DNA of 64,000 nt from contig CM060855.1 in assembly GCA_030737835.1 (NCBI GenBank), positions 13,728,114 to 13,792,113 on the forward strand, written 5' to 3'. Origin of the DNA: Acorus gramineus (lineage: Eukaryota > Streptophyta > Magnoliopsida > Acorales > Acoraceae). Positions 37,094 through 47,639 of the stretch are shown here, one piece after another. The position numbers and the translations under genes are program-made. The notes under the pieces are model-generated. The model was not told where the DNA came from. It searched no databases and saw only the letters and a program-made list of their open reading frames with translations. Each line of letters starts with the position of its first letter. Positions within the stretch are counted from its first letter, which is position 1.

Positions 37094-37310
37094 GCGAAGG
37101 TTAACAATGTACTAGGGAGTGCTAATAATGTATTTGAGATATTTATTAATGTACTAATGAGTGTTTATAGTGTACTGAAACAATTGAGTTATAGGTATTC
37201 TATGCGAAGGCTAACAATGTATTGATGAGTGTTAGTAGTGTACGTAAGATATTTAACAATGTAATATACTGGAGAGTGTTAATAGCGTACTAAAATAATT
37301 GTGTGGGGTT
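37094..37310. repeat. Degenerate tandem repeat, about 110-base unit with a nested half-unit
   Basis: GCGAAGGTTAACAATGTACT at 37094 is matched by GCGAAGGCTAACAATGTATT at 37204, and both units run to an ACAATTGAGT / ATAATTGTGT ending. Within each unit the motif AATGTACTRRKGAGTGYTWATA recurs about every 50 bases, so the structure is two units of two half-units. The copies differ at perhaps a fifth of positions, so it is old. Confidence 0.7.
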
Positions 37311-39602
37311 AAAAAGCATCCGACTAAAGGAATTTAAAAATAAGTTTTCAATGTCTCAGAAATCCCAAAAAAGCTTAAAATTTCTCATAAATCTAAAAAT
37401 AATAGAAGGTGGCACCACATGGAATGGCCCCTAATTAATTTTCCCTTGATTTTTATATTATAATGAACGCCCTGATTAAATCAGTCTAAAGTTAGTGCAT
37501 TCACAAGGAACATATGATGTTGAAATTTTAAGGTAAAATTTTGAAGTCGTTATTTATGTGGGACCCACAAAATGGTGAGAAAAGAAGTTTCCAGTGAAGG
37601 TCCACAGATGTTACTTGAGGTCCACGGTTAGATCATGATCAAGCGGGGGATGATCAATCCACGTGAGTTTGCTCTCTAATCATAAAAGACAAAACTAATA
37701 CACTCTAATGAAAGCGGTGGCTTACCGCATAAGCCAACCCGGCCTAAACATGCTGTATATAATTCTCTATCAAATTTCAATTACTCCGTATTTTTTATTA
37801 TTTACTTTGAAAATATAATAATGAGTTTTTATTGTTTGGATAAGTTAGGAATAAAAATAAATGTAATAAAACATATAAAAAAAACAATGACATAAACACC
37901 ATATGTTCGGGTAAATACAAAGAGGTATCTAAAACAAAGCATTAGGAACTCTAAACATGTTTTTATACCCTCAAATATTAACCTAGGCGGGAGACACCGG
38001 TAACCCTATCAAATAATAGCATTTAAAACTTATAAAAAAAACATCTATACTTTGTGCACCCTTGGGCTATCTGTACCATTGTTTAATTAGGCATGCGACT
38101 CTAATAGGACAATGATATTCGAGTATGTATTATTAATTTGAAATACAGGCATTTTACATAATATCTGCATATTTCCATAATTATCTATCCATGCATATTA
38201 TATCATTGGCCTCTTCAATGATCGTTTGGATATTGAAGTATTGTTATGTATTGGAGATGGTTATTTCATGGCGCAACAAAAGAATTTATAGGTAAAAAAC
38301 ACAATCAAGAAAAATCATAGAACCTTCGCCACCAATTCAATCAAAGATCAAATATCACTCAATGAATGTGAAATCTCAAGGATGAATAGGTTGATGACAA
38401 AACCAATCCCATATCTTTTAGCACTTTTAAATTCTCTTAAAAAACTAGAACAGGACTCAAGATGTGTTTATAGATATATAGGTTGAAAACACCATAAAAA
38501 GATTTCTTAAAATGACCTCGACACTCAAATAGTCCCGAACCTATTGTTTAGATTACTTTAGGATAGTTTCAAGGGAAAGATGGATCTCAAAATGTTTCTT
38601 AAATCACAATCTTCCTCAAGTATGAATCCAAGAAAATTGATTTACAAAATTCAAATTCAATAATCATGTATATTAATTATTATTTGAAAAAAATGTCAAA
38701 TAAAATCATGTTGGTTTATGACCAAATCTCATGCAAATTTTAATTTAAAAACATACCAAACAAATTCATTTTGGGAAAGGCACCAAAAACAAAAAGATAA
38801 TAACTTTCAACCATAAATCCGAATGAGGTATAATGTAACTTGTTGGAAAGTTCTTTTCGAGATCTATATTTTCTTGTGAAATATGTTTTAATGGGTAAAA
38901 CTTGTCCTAATTTTCCAATAAACACTTTAATGGTTAAAACTTGTCCTAAGTTTCAGATGTATACTTTTATCTGAATATTTCTTAATCTCAAATTTTTAAC
39001 AAACTCATCCTGACCATCAATAATACAATATAAAACTTCTGCTTGTAGAACTAAATGGCATGAATAGCCATTATTCAATAAAAAAGATGTTCCTGATATG
39101 AATAATTGATCATTTTCAAACTGTTCAAAATTTATTTGAGAAACCATTTTCTATCATTGTTAAAACTTTTTTCAATCCATCCAAATTTTTTTTTTATCAA
39201 CAATCAAAAACACGATCAAAGATATATTTAAGTCAAACAAAAAGATCAAGTTGAATTTGATTACCTATACTGAGTGAGTTCATTTATGATTAGAAGGGAT
39301 GCAAAGTTCTTCATCCTTCTTCCAATTGAGACAATTGATATATTGATTGACTATAAAGAGTTTTGTACTAAAAGATTGCCAACAACACAGAGTTTGACAT
39401 GTGGGCTATGTGGATTTCAATTATGCAGGAGATCTAAATATTCTCAATATTGGTAGATCAATTTCCTAGATATCGGTTATACAATCTACAATAATATTAT
39501 CTACAAAATATATGACACCTATATAGATAGACAAAGAAGTTATATAACTAAAAGGATTGGTCGGAGAGTTTAGACTTGAACTAAATCTTTTTTTTTTTTA
39601 AT

Positions 39603-39644
39603 GACGTACTTTACAATGGCATATAAAAAGACATGTAAATAGTC
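39603..39644 (+). promoter_or_regulatory. Upstream copy of the neprosin core promoter
   Basis: ACGTACTTTACAATGGCATA followed by TAAAAAGACATGTAAATAGTC nearly repeats the TATA region at 40243-40283 about 640 bases downstream. The match covers about 40 bases and then stops on both sides. It could be a true second TATA region or only a short duplication. Confidence 0.45.
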
Positions 39645-39689
39645 GGTTCAGATTTTGATGAATTTATGTAGACATTATTTAAGTGATTG

Positions 39690-39880
39690 ATTTTCACAGA
39701 CTTTTATATATTGACTTTTATAGGCTTTTACAGGCTCTCACAAACTTTTTCAAACTTTCATAAATTGACTCTCATGAACTTTCACAGGCTTTAACAGATT
39801 AAATTTTTATAGACTTTTGTAGACTTTTACGTATTGATTCTCATGTAATTTCACATACTTTTGTAGACTTTTGTTAGAAA
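39690..39880. repeat. Short-period degenerate repeat (about 11-12 bases)
   Basis: The word GACTTTTATAG and variants (GGCTTTTACAGG, GACTTTTGTAG, AACTTTCATAAA, AACTTTCACAGG) recurs about a dozen times in tandem, with TTGACTCTCATG spacers. It is a degraded minisatellite lying upstream of the neprosin gene, between its two TATA-region copies. Confidence 0.7.
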
Positions 39881-40242
39881 TCGGTGTTGGTTTGGATAAT
39901 TAGTATCAACCAAAAAAATTATAACTAAATGCCTCGGGATGCAAAAACCGATTCAAGATATAATAAAGAAGATGAATACAAAGGAGAGAGGTTGAGAGAT
40001 CTTTCTATCCCTATTATTTGATATAGAGGATTCATTTTCTTTTCTTCATAGACAAGTATAAATTATCGAACCACATAAATATTTTTCTTTCTGTTGTTTC
40101 TTTCCCATCATGGTTTAATAGGTAATAAGATTGAACCTATGATGTGTCATTACATAACAATCAACCTGGGTGTTGGTTGGAGGGTTGGTAATCTAACCCA
40201 CAGATTAAAACTAATCCACCTTAGTTAAGAGATGAGTATAAA

Positions 40243-40290
40243 CGTACTTTATAATGGCATATAAAAAGCCCGCATGTAGTCCTCCAAATG
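40243..40290 (+). promoter_or_regulatory. Core promoter of the neprosin-domain gene
   Basis: A good TATA box, GCATATAAAAAG, stands at 40256-40267. Transcription would be expected about 30 bases downstream, near 40290, giving a leader of roughly 200 bases. The leader would contain an upstream frame of 63 codons starting at 40288 if transcription begins at or before that point. Confidence 0.5.
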
Positions 40291-40497
40291 GCTTCTTCAT
40301 CAAAGAGCCAAAAAAGTAGATCATTGCTATTTTGTATTGAGACACAAGGGGTAAAAGAAAGTGAGATCCTTATTGTTTTACTCTTTAAATCAAATAAAGT
40401 GGATGAATATTATCCTTACTATTTTGAGATAATGGGTTTCTATTATATAAACAAGGGCAAGTTATTTGGTGGAAGATAGTGAAGCAGCTGATCCATA

Positions 40498-42845
40498 ATG
40501 ACTGTTGGAGTGGCTCAAATTCAAGTCTCAAGCATGAAAGTGGCTACATTGTGCCTTGTGTTGTTTCTTGTTTCCTTCAAAGCTGGAACTCAAGCAGAAG
40601 AAAACATATTCAGACCTCTACCGGTGAAGACGATTAAGGTATCGCTTTTTCTTGGATATAGTGATTCACAGATTGAGATCAAAATGAATTCTAGTATATC
40701 AATATCAGCACAGTAATGCATATGTTTTGTTTTTGCAGACTAAGGTGGGGGACATCTTTGAATGCATTAAAATCCATGAACAACCTGCATTTTCCAATCC
40801 CTTGCTCAAACATCATAAAATTCAGGTACATGAACAATTAAAAAAAAAGCTCTTTTCTTTTGGGCTAAAAAGAAATAGCTCAATTCACAAAAAAATAATA
40901 TGACGCATACCAAGAATTCTTAGTTAATATGATCAAACTTGCAATTATAAAAAGTTTGGCATTCATGACATACTAATATACTTGTATCATTTCTATAGAT
41001 GAAGCCAACTTCAATTCCCAAAGATCCAAAGAACGAAACTTTACCGAAGAGGCCAATTGGACTAGTTGAGCTAGAAGGTGGATGTCCTGTTGGATCGGTC
41101 CCTATTCAGAAACTACGAACTCACCCAATCTTGAGAACAGAAGGAAACTATAATGGCACCACAAATGCGGTCTCACATCAGGTAGGTTTTATTGTAAAAT
41201 GGTGTTTAATTTTATTTCATTGGATGTCCTGATTTGAGTTTTACAACTCATAGGACAAGATTTAGCCATAAAATAAAAAATACACACCTACCAAAAATTT
41301 TCATATAAACATCTCATTCATAATTGCTATGGTTTGTGTTTGAAGAATCATTGATCGGTTGATCTATTTCAAACACAAATTTGGTTGGGGAACAAAAATA
41401 TGTTCAGTTTGTTTCATCACATGTTCATGACTCATAGAAATAGCTAAATTGTGCAGATTGCAGCATATGGAACAACTGCTGAGAGAGACTATGGTGGAGG
41501 CACAGCAGGCCTTAATATATGGCATCTACAACTTTCAGGCCACCAAATTAGTTCTATACAAATTTGGGCCATATCTGGGGAAACACACACTGCTTTAAGG
41601 GGAATGGAGTTTGTTGAGGCTGGATATCAGGTAAGCTTGCTCAAATACTACTTCCACTTTCATGAGATGTTTCAAACCCATTGATTTGGAAAGAAAAAAA
41701 GAAAAGAAAAAAAGACATAATTTCCTGGACAACATGGAAAGCACTTCAATATTTTTTGTGATAAACATTGATCAAATATCTACGCACTCTTAGGCTGCAT
41801 TTGGATGTGTTGTAGAAACATTGATATTCTTAAAATCTTGCGTTTCAAACTCAGCTCTTGAAAAGCATTATTTTGTTACCTTTTCAATTGCTCGATTTTT
41901 TGCCTGAAAAAGCAAGAGGGTGGTTTGAAAAGTTAAACGCTGAAAATATGTTTGGATCCGCGTTAATAAAATCTTTCACTTTTCAAGCGCGAAATCTACC
42001 CAAACGCAAATCTAAACGGGGCTACAATGTAATTTTGTCTAAATTGGCTTTCTATTTGTAGGTGAATCCAGGAATGCATGGTGACAGCCACACTAGATTA
42101 TTCGGAAAATGGACTGTGAGTTTCAATACAATGCTCCTTCCTTATAATGAATTTCATTATTATTTTTTTTGCTGGAAATGTGATATTAGTTTCCTCTATT
42201 AAAAAAATCTGCTTCCCATATATCACAGGCAGACAACTTCCACCACACTGGATGCTACAATACTCTCTGTCCAGGTTTTGTACAAGTTAGCTCCCAACTT
42301 GCTCTTGGGGATGCTTGTGCTCAAGTTTCCGAGTACAATGGCGTCCAACGGATTGCAGTTTTAACAATTCTACAGGTAAGTGATCCAAATTCTCGCTATA
42401 TCTATTGTTTGTGTGACTCTCTTAAGATTGAATTATATATAGGACTTTTGTTTGTTGATTGAACATGCAGGATGAATCAACTGGCAACTGGTGGTTTTCC
42501 TTTTTGGATGAACAGCTCGGATACTGGCCAAAGGAACTCTTCAGAATGTTGAGGACCGGTGCTCAAAGGATCGCATATGGAGGACGAGCAAGATCGAACC
42601 CAAATGAACATGGACCACCAATGGGGAGTGGTCGTTTTCCAGTGGAAGGACCAAGGAAGGCGTGCTTCATTAGCCACCTAAAGATGATAGACACAAGTTC
42701 AAATTATGTGTATCCAGATCAAAGGAATGAACTGGAAAGGATAGAGACTGATGAGAGATGTTATAGGGTCAGTCCTCTCCTTTATGGAGCAGGAGAGGAT
42801 GGATTCAATTTTCGTATAGGCGGGCCTGGAGGCCGCCATTGTTAG
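40498..42845 (+). CDS. Neprosin-domain (DUF239) secreted protein, predicted inactive peptidase
   Basis: Seven coding exons: 40498-40638, 40739-40825, 40999-41181, 41457-41630, 42062-42115, 42229-42375 and 42471-42845. All are phase 0, giving 386 residues. A second ATG (40534) begins the cleaner signal peptide M-K-V-A-T-L-C-L-V-L-F-L-V-S-F-K-A-G and may be the true start. Next come the neprosin activation-peptide region (C-I-K-I-H-E-Q-P-A-F, about 55-135) and the catalytic domain (A-A-Y-G-T, H-T-G-C-Y-N, G-N-W-W, G-Y-W-P-K-E-L-F, M-G-S-G-R-F-P). Neprosins are glutamic peptidases that cut after proline, using two Glu residues. The first, in V-E-A-G-Y-Q (Glu191), is present. The second, usually in W-G-G-E, is replaced: Y-G-G-R (Arg301). 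The gene is therefore likely a non-catalytic paralogue. Intron 4 holds a miniature element. Confidence 0.9.
41793..42021. mobile_element. Miniature element, family D copy 1, in neprosin intron 4
   Basis: The left end GGCTGCATTTGGATG and right end ACGCAAATCTAAACGGGGC are roughly inverted (TTTGGAT against ATCTAAA), about 229 bases apart. A second copy with the same right end (GCGCAAATCCAAATGGGG) lies at 42929-43156, just past the gene. Such ends fit Tourist- or hAT-type miniature elements; TSD not certain. Confidence 0.5.
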
Positions 42846-42928
42846 AAGTTGTTTAGACAATATGGTATATGTTTTCAAATACTAGTTTAAAGGGTGGTTT
42901 ATCTTTTAAAAGTTCTTGAACAACATTT

Positions 42929-43156
42929 AGGGCCCGTCTGGGACCGCAGCGTCAATCTCCGTGTTGGGTAAAGCGTATGGGTGGTGCAGAATCACTGTTT
43001 CTTGGATGTCTCCAAACGCAAGTTGTTTTTTTTCTATAAATGCATGTTTTTAGTTTTAAATGCAGACGTGGGATTTTTATTTAGATCAGCGGTGACGTTA
43101 GATATTTGGAGTTCCCCACCTCAAAACCTCTCTCAGCGCAAATCCAAATGGGGATT
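42929..43156. mobile_element. Miniature element, family D copy 2, downstream of neprosin gene
   Basis: Starts GGGCCCGTCTGGGACC and ends GCGCAAATCCAAATGGGG about 228 bases later. The right end and the length match the element in intron 4 of the adjacent gene. It is non-coding. It probably lies in or just after the 3' UTR, about 85 bases from the stop codon. Confidence 0.5.
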
Positions 43157-43159
43157 TAG

Positions 43160-44195
43160 TAGTGAATATCTTTTAGTCCTTGAGTGTTTTTATCTTCATT
43201 GTTTAATCGTCTCCTTGAACAGGAGAAAGAGTTGATGTCTCGATGAAGAAGAGTACCTCTCCCAATCGATTGAAAAATAAGAACGCGAATCAAACTAGAG
43301 AAGAAGAAAAAAAAACATTAACAAAATTACCAAAGATGAAATTGGTGTTATTCCGCAAAAGATTACCTATGTCCAAGGAGGGGGAAGATAGATTCATTGT
43401 TTTAATTTCTAGATTACAGAGTTAATGGGAGGGACTACAGACTGTCTTCCTCTCAGCCCTAGGAAAAAGTGCACAGTCTCTAGGTCACAGTTCTTCGTTG
43501 GTGTCTAGTCATCAAAATGCAAGACATCAACCCAATACAACCTGCCAAAAGAGGTGGTTTGGTAACGGTGAAACATCGAACTTAATTTTCTGGTTTTTCA
43601 AACACAACCCTTAGTTTATTAATTAATGAAATGATATTCATTAATTCTACATGCCTATAGTGAAGAATTTGTATAAGTCAGGAACACCAAGACCAGTGTG
43701 TAAACATGTGAACATCTCATGCAATTCTGAAGAACAAGAGGTACATAAAGCCTCCCAAATAAAACAATTCTAAAAGTCATGAGAATCAGTTTCATGTTGG
43801 GTACATCATGCATGAAAAGTTGCTCTTGATTTGTTGGTAGCTTATCTGTTGCTAAAGGTGTTTCATATTTTTGTTAAAGTTCACTACATCACTAATCAAA
43901 ACTACATTATATTATATGTGGACAGATTAATTTAAAAGGGTCTCCTCTATGGAATCTCAGGTGGGTCGAACGTGCTGTGGCAGCTCTCTGACTCTGGTTT
44001 TTGTTGTATTTGAAAAAATTGGAAAAGTTTTGATTCAGAAAGTGATATGCAGTGGGAAGGCCATGGTTGAAATTGGAATGTGGGATAAATTCCTTCACTA
44101 ACTGGTTATTCTCTCATTTTTGTTAATACTTTACAGAAAGGCAATGATTCCATTCAGTGTAAGACCAATATAAAAAAAAGGCTATGAGACTAAAC
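43160..44195. other. Intergenic region between neprosin and annexin genes
   Basis: A + strand frame at 43243-43425 is Lys/Glu/Arg-rich but matches nothing I know. The remainder is AT-rich and lacks coding features. The annexin promoter lies at the right end. Confidence 0.35.
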
Positions 44196-44197
44196 AC

Positions 44198-44242
44198 CAT
44201 ATAAAACGTCGCATGCATTGAAGCGGTAGTTAAATCAGTAAC
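44198..44242 (+). promoter_or_regulatory. Core promoter and short leader of the annexin gene
   Basis: ACCATATAAAACG places a TATA box at about 44200-44207. Transcription about 30 bases on would leave a leader of only 10-15 bases before the ATG at 44243, unusually short. Either the start lies elsewhere or this promoter is weak. Confidence 0.35.
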
Positions 44243-45858
44243 ATGACTGAATCAGATTGCCAGTGCCTTCACAGTTTTTTCTCTGGTAAAATCTCTCTGT
44301 TTCTTGGTGTGTGTGTGTGTTTTTTTTCTGTAACTTCTGTAACTCGTTCAATTGTGCAACAAAACAGGAAATGGTGACATCAAAAATGGAAGGAGGGTTG
44401 TGGAGATACTTTCAAGCAGGAATTCAGTGGAGCTCAAGCTTGTTAGACAAACCTATCATGCTCTCTACAACCAAGACCTTCTGCACCTTCTATCTCAAAA
44501 TAGAAAGTCCTTCTATGTAAGTATATGACCTTGTTTTACACACAGTCTTTTTTAGAGTCTCAAATGCAGTCTCATATACCTCATTAGTCATTCTAAGAGA
44601 TATATATTTCCTCAGGTAAGGTATATATGTCGTTAATTTTTTTTACAATTCCTAAAAATAGATCCATTTCATTCGAAATTAAGCGATATACATTTTTCAT
44701 CTAAACATTTACCTCATTAGACGAGGTTTACTATTTTTTAAAAATTAAGACATGTGAGGACTGTATTTGGGGTCACATTTGAGACTAATATTATCATTTT
44801 CACAAAAAAAAAGTTCCTTTTTTTTTAAACAAAAAAAACCGCACTCTTAACTAGCTTTTTCATAAAAAACTATCTAGTAGACTTTTAACAATAAAAATGA
44901 AAATCGAAAACCAAAAACTATCAGTTTCTGTAAATTAAATCAGTTTGACAATTGATTTCAATCAGGGCCTTTGTTGACAAAAATAATCCGAAGTTTTAAG
45001 TTTTCACAATGGAAATACTCACGCATGGGTTGCTGACTATACCACAGAGGGCAGCATATCTCCGTATGAGCGAACCACATGAACGAGACGCGGAGATACT
45101 GAGACGGACACTCTTCAGCGCACGCGTTGAAGGCAACACTTTGATTGAGATAATCTGCACCAGCACTTCAACAGACCTTAACCTGATAAAACAAGCCTAC
45201 CGGGCGCGATATAATTTTGAATTAGAGCAAGAAATCACATTAAGAACAGGCAAAAGTACTAGTTTCAAAGAGGTAAAACAAATACTTGAATGTTCTGTTA
45301 TTTTGAAAACCAAGTAACAATTTTTCTACTCTCCAGGCTCTTGTGGCCATTTTGAGCTCAATTCGATATGATGGCGTGAGAGCCAACACAAGCATGGCAA
45401 TGTGCGATGCGAAGACGATATTCGAAGCTATGGAGTGTGGGAAATCCATTGATAGGAAGACTATTTTGTCACTCATTAGCTCAAGAAGCAGAGAACAACT
45501 AAGGGCGATCTTCGAATCTTTCAAACAACTCTACGGGCATGAATTGTCGAAATCATTGAAGAGAGAGAGGTTTGGGGAGTTCGGAAAAGAAGTCCAGAGA
45601 ATTATCAGGTGTGTTCAATTCCCTGATAAGTATTTATCAAAGCAACTTCGAATGGCATTGAAAAATGGTGATGCAAAGGAGGTACTGATTCGAACTGTCA
45701 TCGCCCGAGTGGGAATTGACATTAAGAACATCAATTCTGCTTTTGCTGCTAAGACTGGTTGGTCTCTGGAGAGTCTCATAAGAACAGAATTTTGCAATGG
45801 CATTGAAATCGATGCGTTGACGGCGGATTTACTTATAAGACTTCTGCAATTCTCTTGA
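44243..45858 (+). CDS. Annexin, divergent plant type (D5/D8-like), calcium sites eroded
   Basis: Four coding exons: 44243-44285, 44368-44516, 45048-45272 and 45337-45858, in frame, giving 312 residues, normal for plant annexins. Repeat I is read as V-V-E-I-L-S-S-R-N-S with L-V-R-Q-T-Y-H-A-L-Y-N-Q-D-L. Repeat II has the conserved E-R-D-A-E-I-L-R and I-I-C-T-S-T. The later repeats have L-S-L-I-S-S-R-S-R-E-Q-L and I-R-T-V-I-A-R-V-G-I-D. Annexins bind acidic membrane lipids through Ca2+ at GxGT loops. Here the loop in repeat I reads G-N-G-D-I-K-N and that in repeat IV K-N-G-D-A-K, so the type II calcium sites look lost. Exon 3 start was chosen at CCACAG|AGG because it keeps phase and exact family spacing. 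Intron 2 holds two miniature elements. Confidence 0.88.
44556..44786. mobile_element. Miniature inverted-repeat element, family B, in annexin intron 2
   Basis: The left end AGTCTCAAATG and the right end CATTTGAGACT are a perfect 11-base inverted repeat enclosing 231 bases. The interior is AT-rich, non-coding. A similar region with GCAGTCTCAT and GTGAGACTGAAATTGAGG ends lies at about 46675-46895. No clear target-site duplication. Confidence 0.6.
44860..44970. mobile_element. Fragment of miniature element family C in annexin intron 2
   Basis: AACTAGCTTTTTCATA and TTTGACAATTGATTTCAATCAGGGCC resemble, in the same order, AACTAGCTTTCTCATA and TTTGACAATTGGTTCTAAATGGAGCC in the element at 55105-55342. 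The left end is missing, so this is a truncated copy about 80 bases upstream of the exon 3 acceptor. Confidence 0.45.
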
Positions 45859-46900
45859 GAGGAAGTGCTTGTCGATGTTTCTCATTTTGTTTGTTTAGTA
45901 GTATTGCTTGTTTTATGTTAGATCTTGCTACATTAGTGTATTCATTGTTATGTTGAGTGAAAATAAAAAAGTTACTAAATTGAATACCATGAAATGGAAG
46001 AACAATATTAGAGTATATATTCTATATGAGAGATTTTATGTACTGTGTAACTGTGTGGAGTGAGTGGTGTTGGCATGAATATAATGATTATAAAAGTGTT
46101 GATCATTAATCTTAAAAGGTTCATTGAAGGATTAAAGTGGTGATGATAGTGAATGTGGATGTTTCATATTTACTTGTCTGGGATAATAAAATTGATTGAT
46201 TTTTTACAAGTAATCTCATTTTATCAGTGAAATAACTTGGATGGAATAACACAATTACAAGAGGGATTTAAAATATCAATATCAATTTATTCTCACTTAT
46301 TTCAATATAACTATACCCTCATATTCTATGCAAACAAGCATATTTTTAAACTTCCCTTATTTCATAATATTCTACCCTTTGTCAAAGAAGCTATTTTGTT
46401 CTCCCCGAAGTCCTCTGCTAACATACATATACAATACAGTGTCCAACTGTCCATTGCCATTGTGTGTCTATCGTACGGACCAGATAACAACATCTTCCCA
46501 GTACATATATTTATCTTTTAAAATGAATTTTTTTTTTTAAATGAATCATACACTGCACAGTTTACATTGCATTAGAAGACATGTATATTTACTGATGAAT
46601 TGTATAGTCAGTTTGGGCACTGTCTTCGCACGGCAGATTGGTGTTTTAACATTCTTTTCAAAAGGATAATATTACTTGCAGTCTCATTTTTTATCTTATT
46701 TTCAGTTTATATATATTTTAAATTTTTTAAAAATAATACACTACATTTAATGAGTTACATGCTTTTTATAAAAAATAAGCATATATTTTAATGAATTGAA
46801 TGAATGTTTTTCTTATAAAAAATGTAAAAAAATTTTTTTTATCAAAAACATATATTGTGAATTTTATCGAGACACGTGAGACTGAAATTGAGGTTTGAGA
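45859..46900. other. Annexin 3' flank with relics of miniature elements
   Basis: The annexin 3' UTR occupies perhaps the first 150 bases. At 46205-46345 sequence related to the interior of the element at 32559-33005 appears (GGAATAACACAATT, AATATCAATTTATTCTC). At about 46675-46895 a possible family B copy lies. No gene seen. Confidence 0.4.
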
Positions 46901-46905
46901 AAAAC

Positions 46906-47634
46906 TGTGTAACCAATGTTTTAAAAACTGGACTAGATTGACTGATTCAACCAGTTGGAACATCAACTGGCCTAGATTCCGGTTTGATTCAACCTCAAAA
47001 CCAGTCAATCTACTTTAAAAACCATTTTAAGATTAATAAACCGTTCAACCCGCCAGTTGAATCGCTCGATTTTGAAAACCGATACCGGGTTACATGAACA
47101 AACCGTTTTTTTTAATGTGTAAAACCAATGTTAAAAGGGATAACTCACTAAAAAATGTTAAAAGTGTCTTTCTAAATTTTAATTGGTTATAGTTTTTAAA
47201 ATTTAAAACCTAATTAATTCATCACCAAAATTTAAAAAAAGATTTAGGATTTACGAGTTGCCTAATTGCACTTCAAAGAGGGAAAAACGATTGGAGTTTT
47301 TAGAATAGACCTCTTTAAAAATTTAATTTATATTTAACTTAAATGTTATATAAAAATATATTAAAATCATAATAAACATATTGTTATTTATATTAAAATT
47401 GTATTATAAATAAAATCATACTTGGTATGCTATTATGATGTTATGTAAATACTTGTGAAATAACAAGATTTAAAACTTGATGAGTGGGGAAAATTTCTAG
47501 AATGCTTTTTTTTTTTTTGTAACTTAAATTATTAATAATATAATTATTACAGTTATTAATCATGATGATATTATAATTTGATTTTAGTTAATTTTACCGT
47601 TGAAACAATAGTCTTTAAAACATTGTGTATAACC
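46906..47634. mobile_element. Non-autonomous MULE-like element with 9-base target-site duplication
   Basis: The terminal inverted repeat is CAATGTTTTAAAaAC at 46914 and, in reverse complement, CAATGTTTTAAAgAC at 47625. Flanking it are TGTGTAACC (46906-46914) and TGTATAACC (47626-47634), which match at 8 of 9 positions. A 9-base duplication and such ends are characteristic of Mutator-like elements. The first 200 bases contain further inverted copies of AACCGGTT/CAACTGG words. No transposase remains. Length about 710 bases. The exact boundary can shift by one base. Confidence 0.65.
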
Positions 47635-47639
47635 GTACT

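Larger units (their letters stand above)
36500..40230. other. Gene-poor spacer between helicase and neprosin genes
   Basis: These two genes diverge, so both promoters lie at the ends of this block. It holds the tandem repeats at 37094-37310 and 39690-39880 (listed separately) and otherwise AT-rich sequence. The part 38200-39560 has the texture of an old retroelement but I could not find ends, coding residues or a family. No gene seen. Confidence 0.4.

Noticed and set aside
38200-39560. Possible Copia-type element
   Set aside because: Texture only; no terminal repeats, primer site or coding residues could be pointed to.
40288-40479. 63-codon frame upstream of the neprosin gene
   Set aside because: It begins at or just before the predicted transcription start and matches nothing; kept only as a possible upstream frame.
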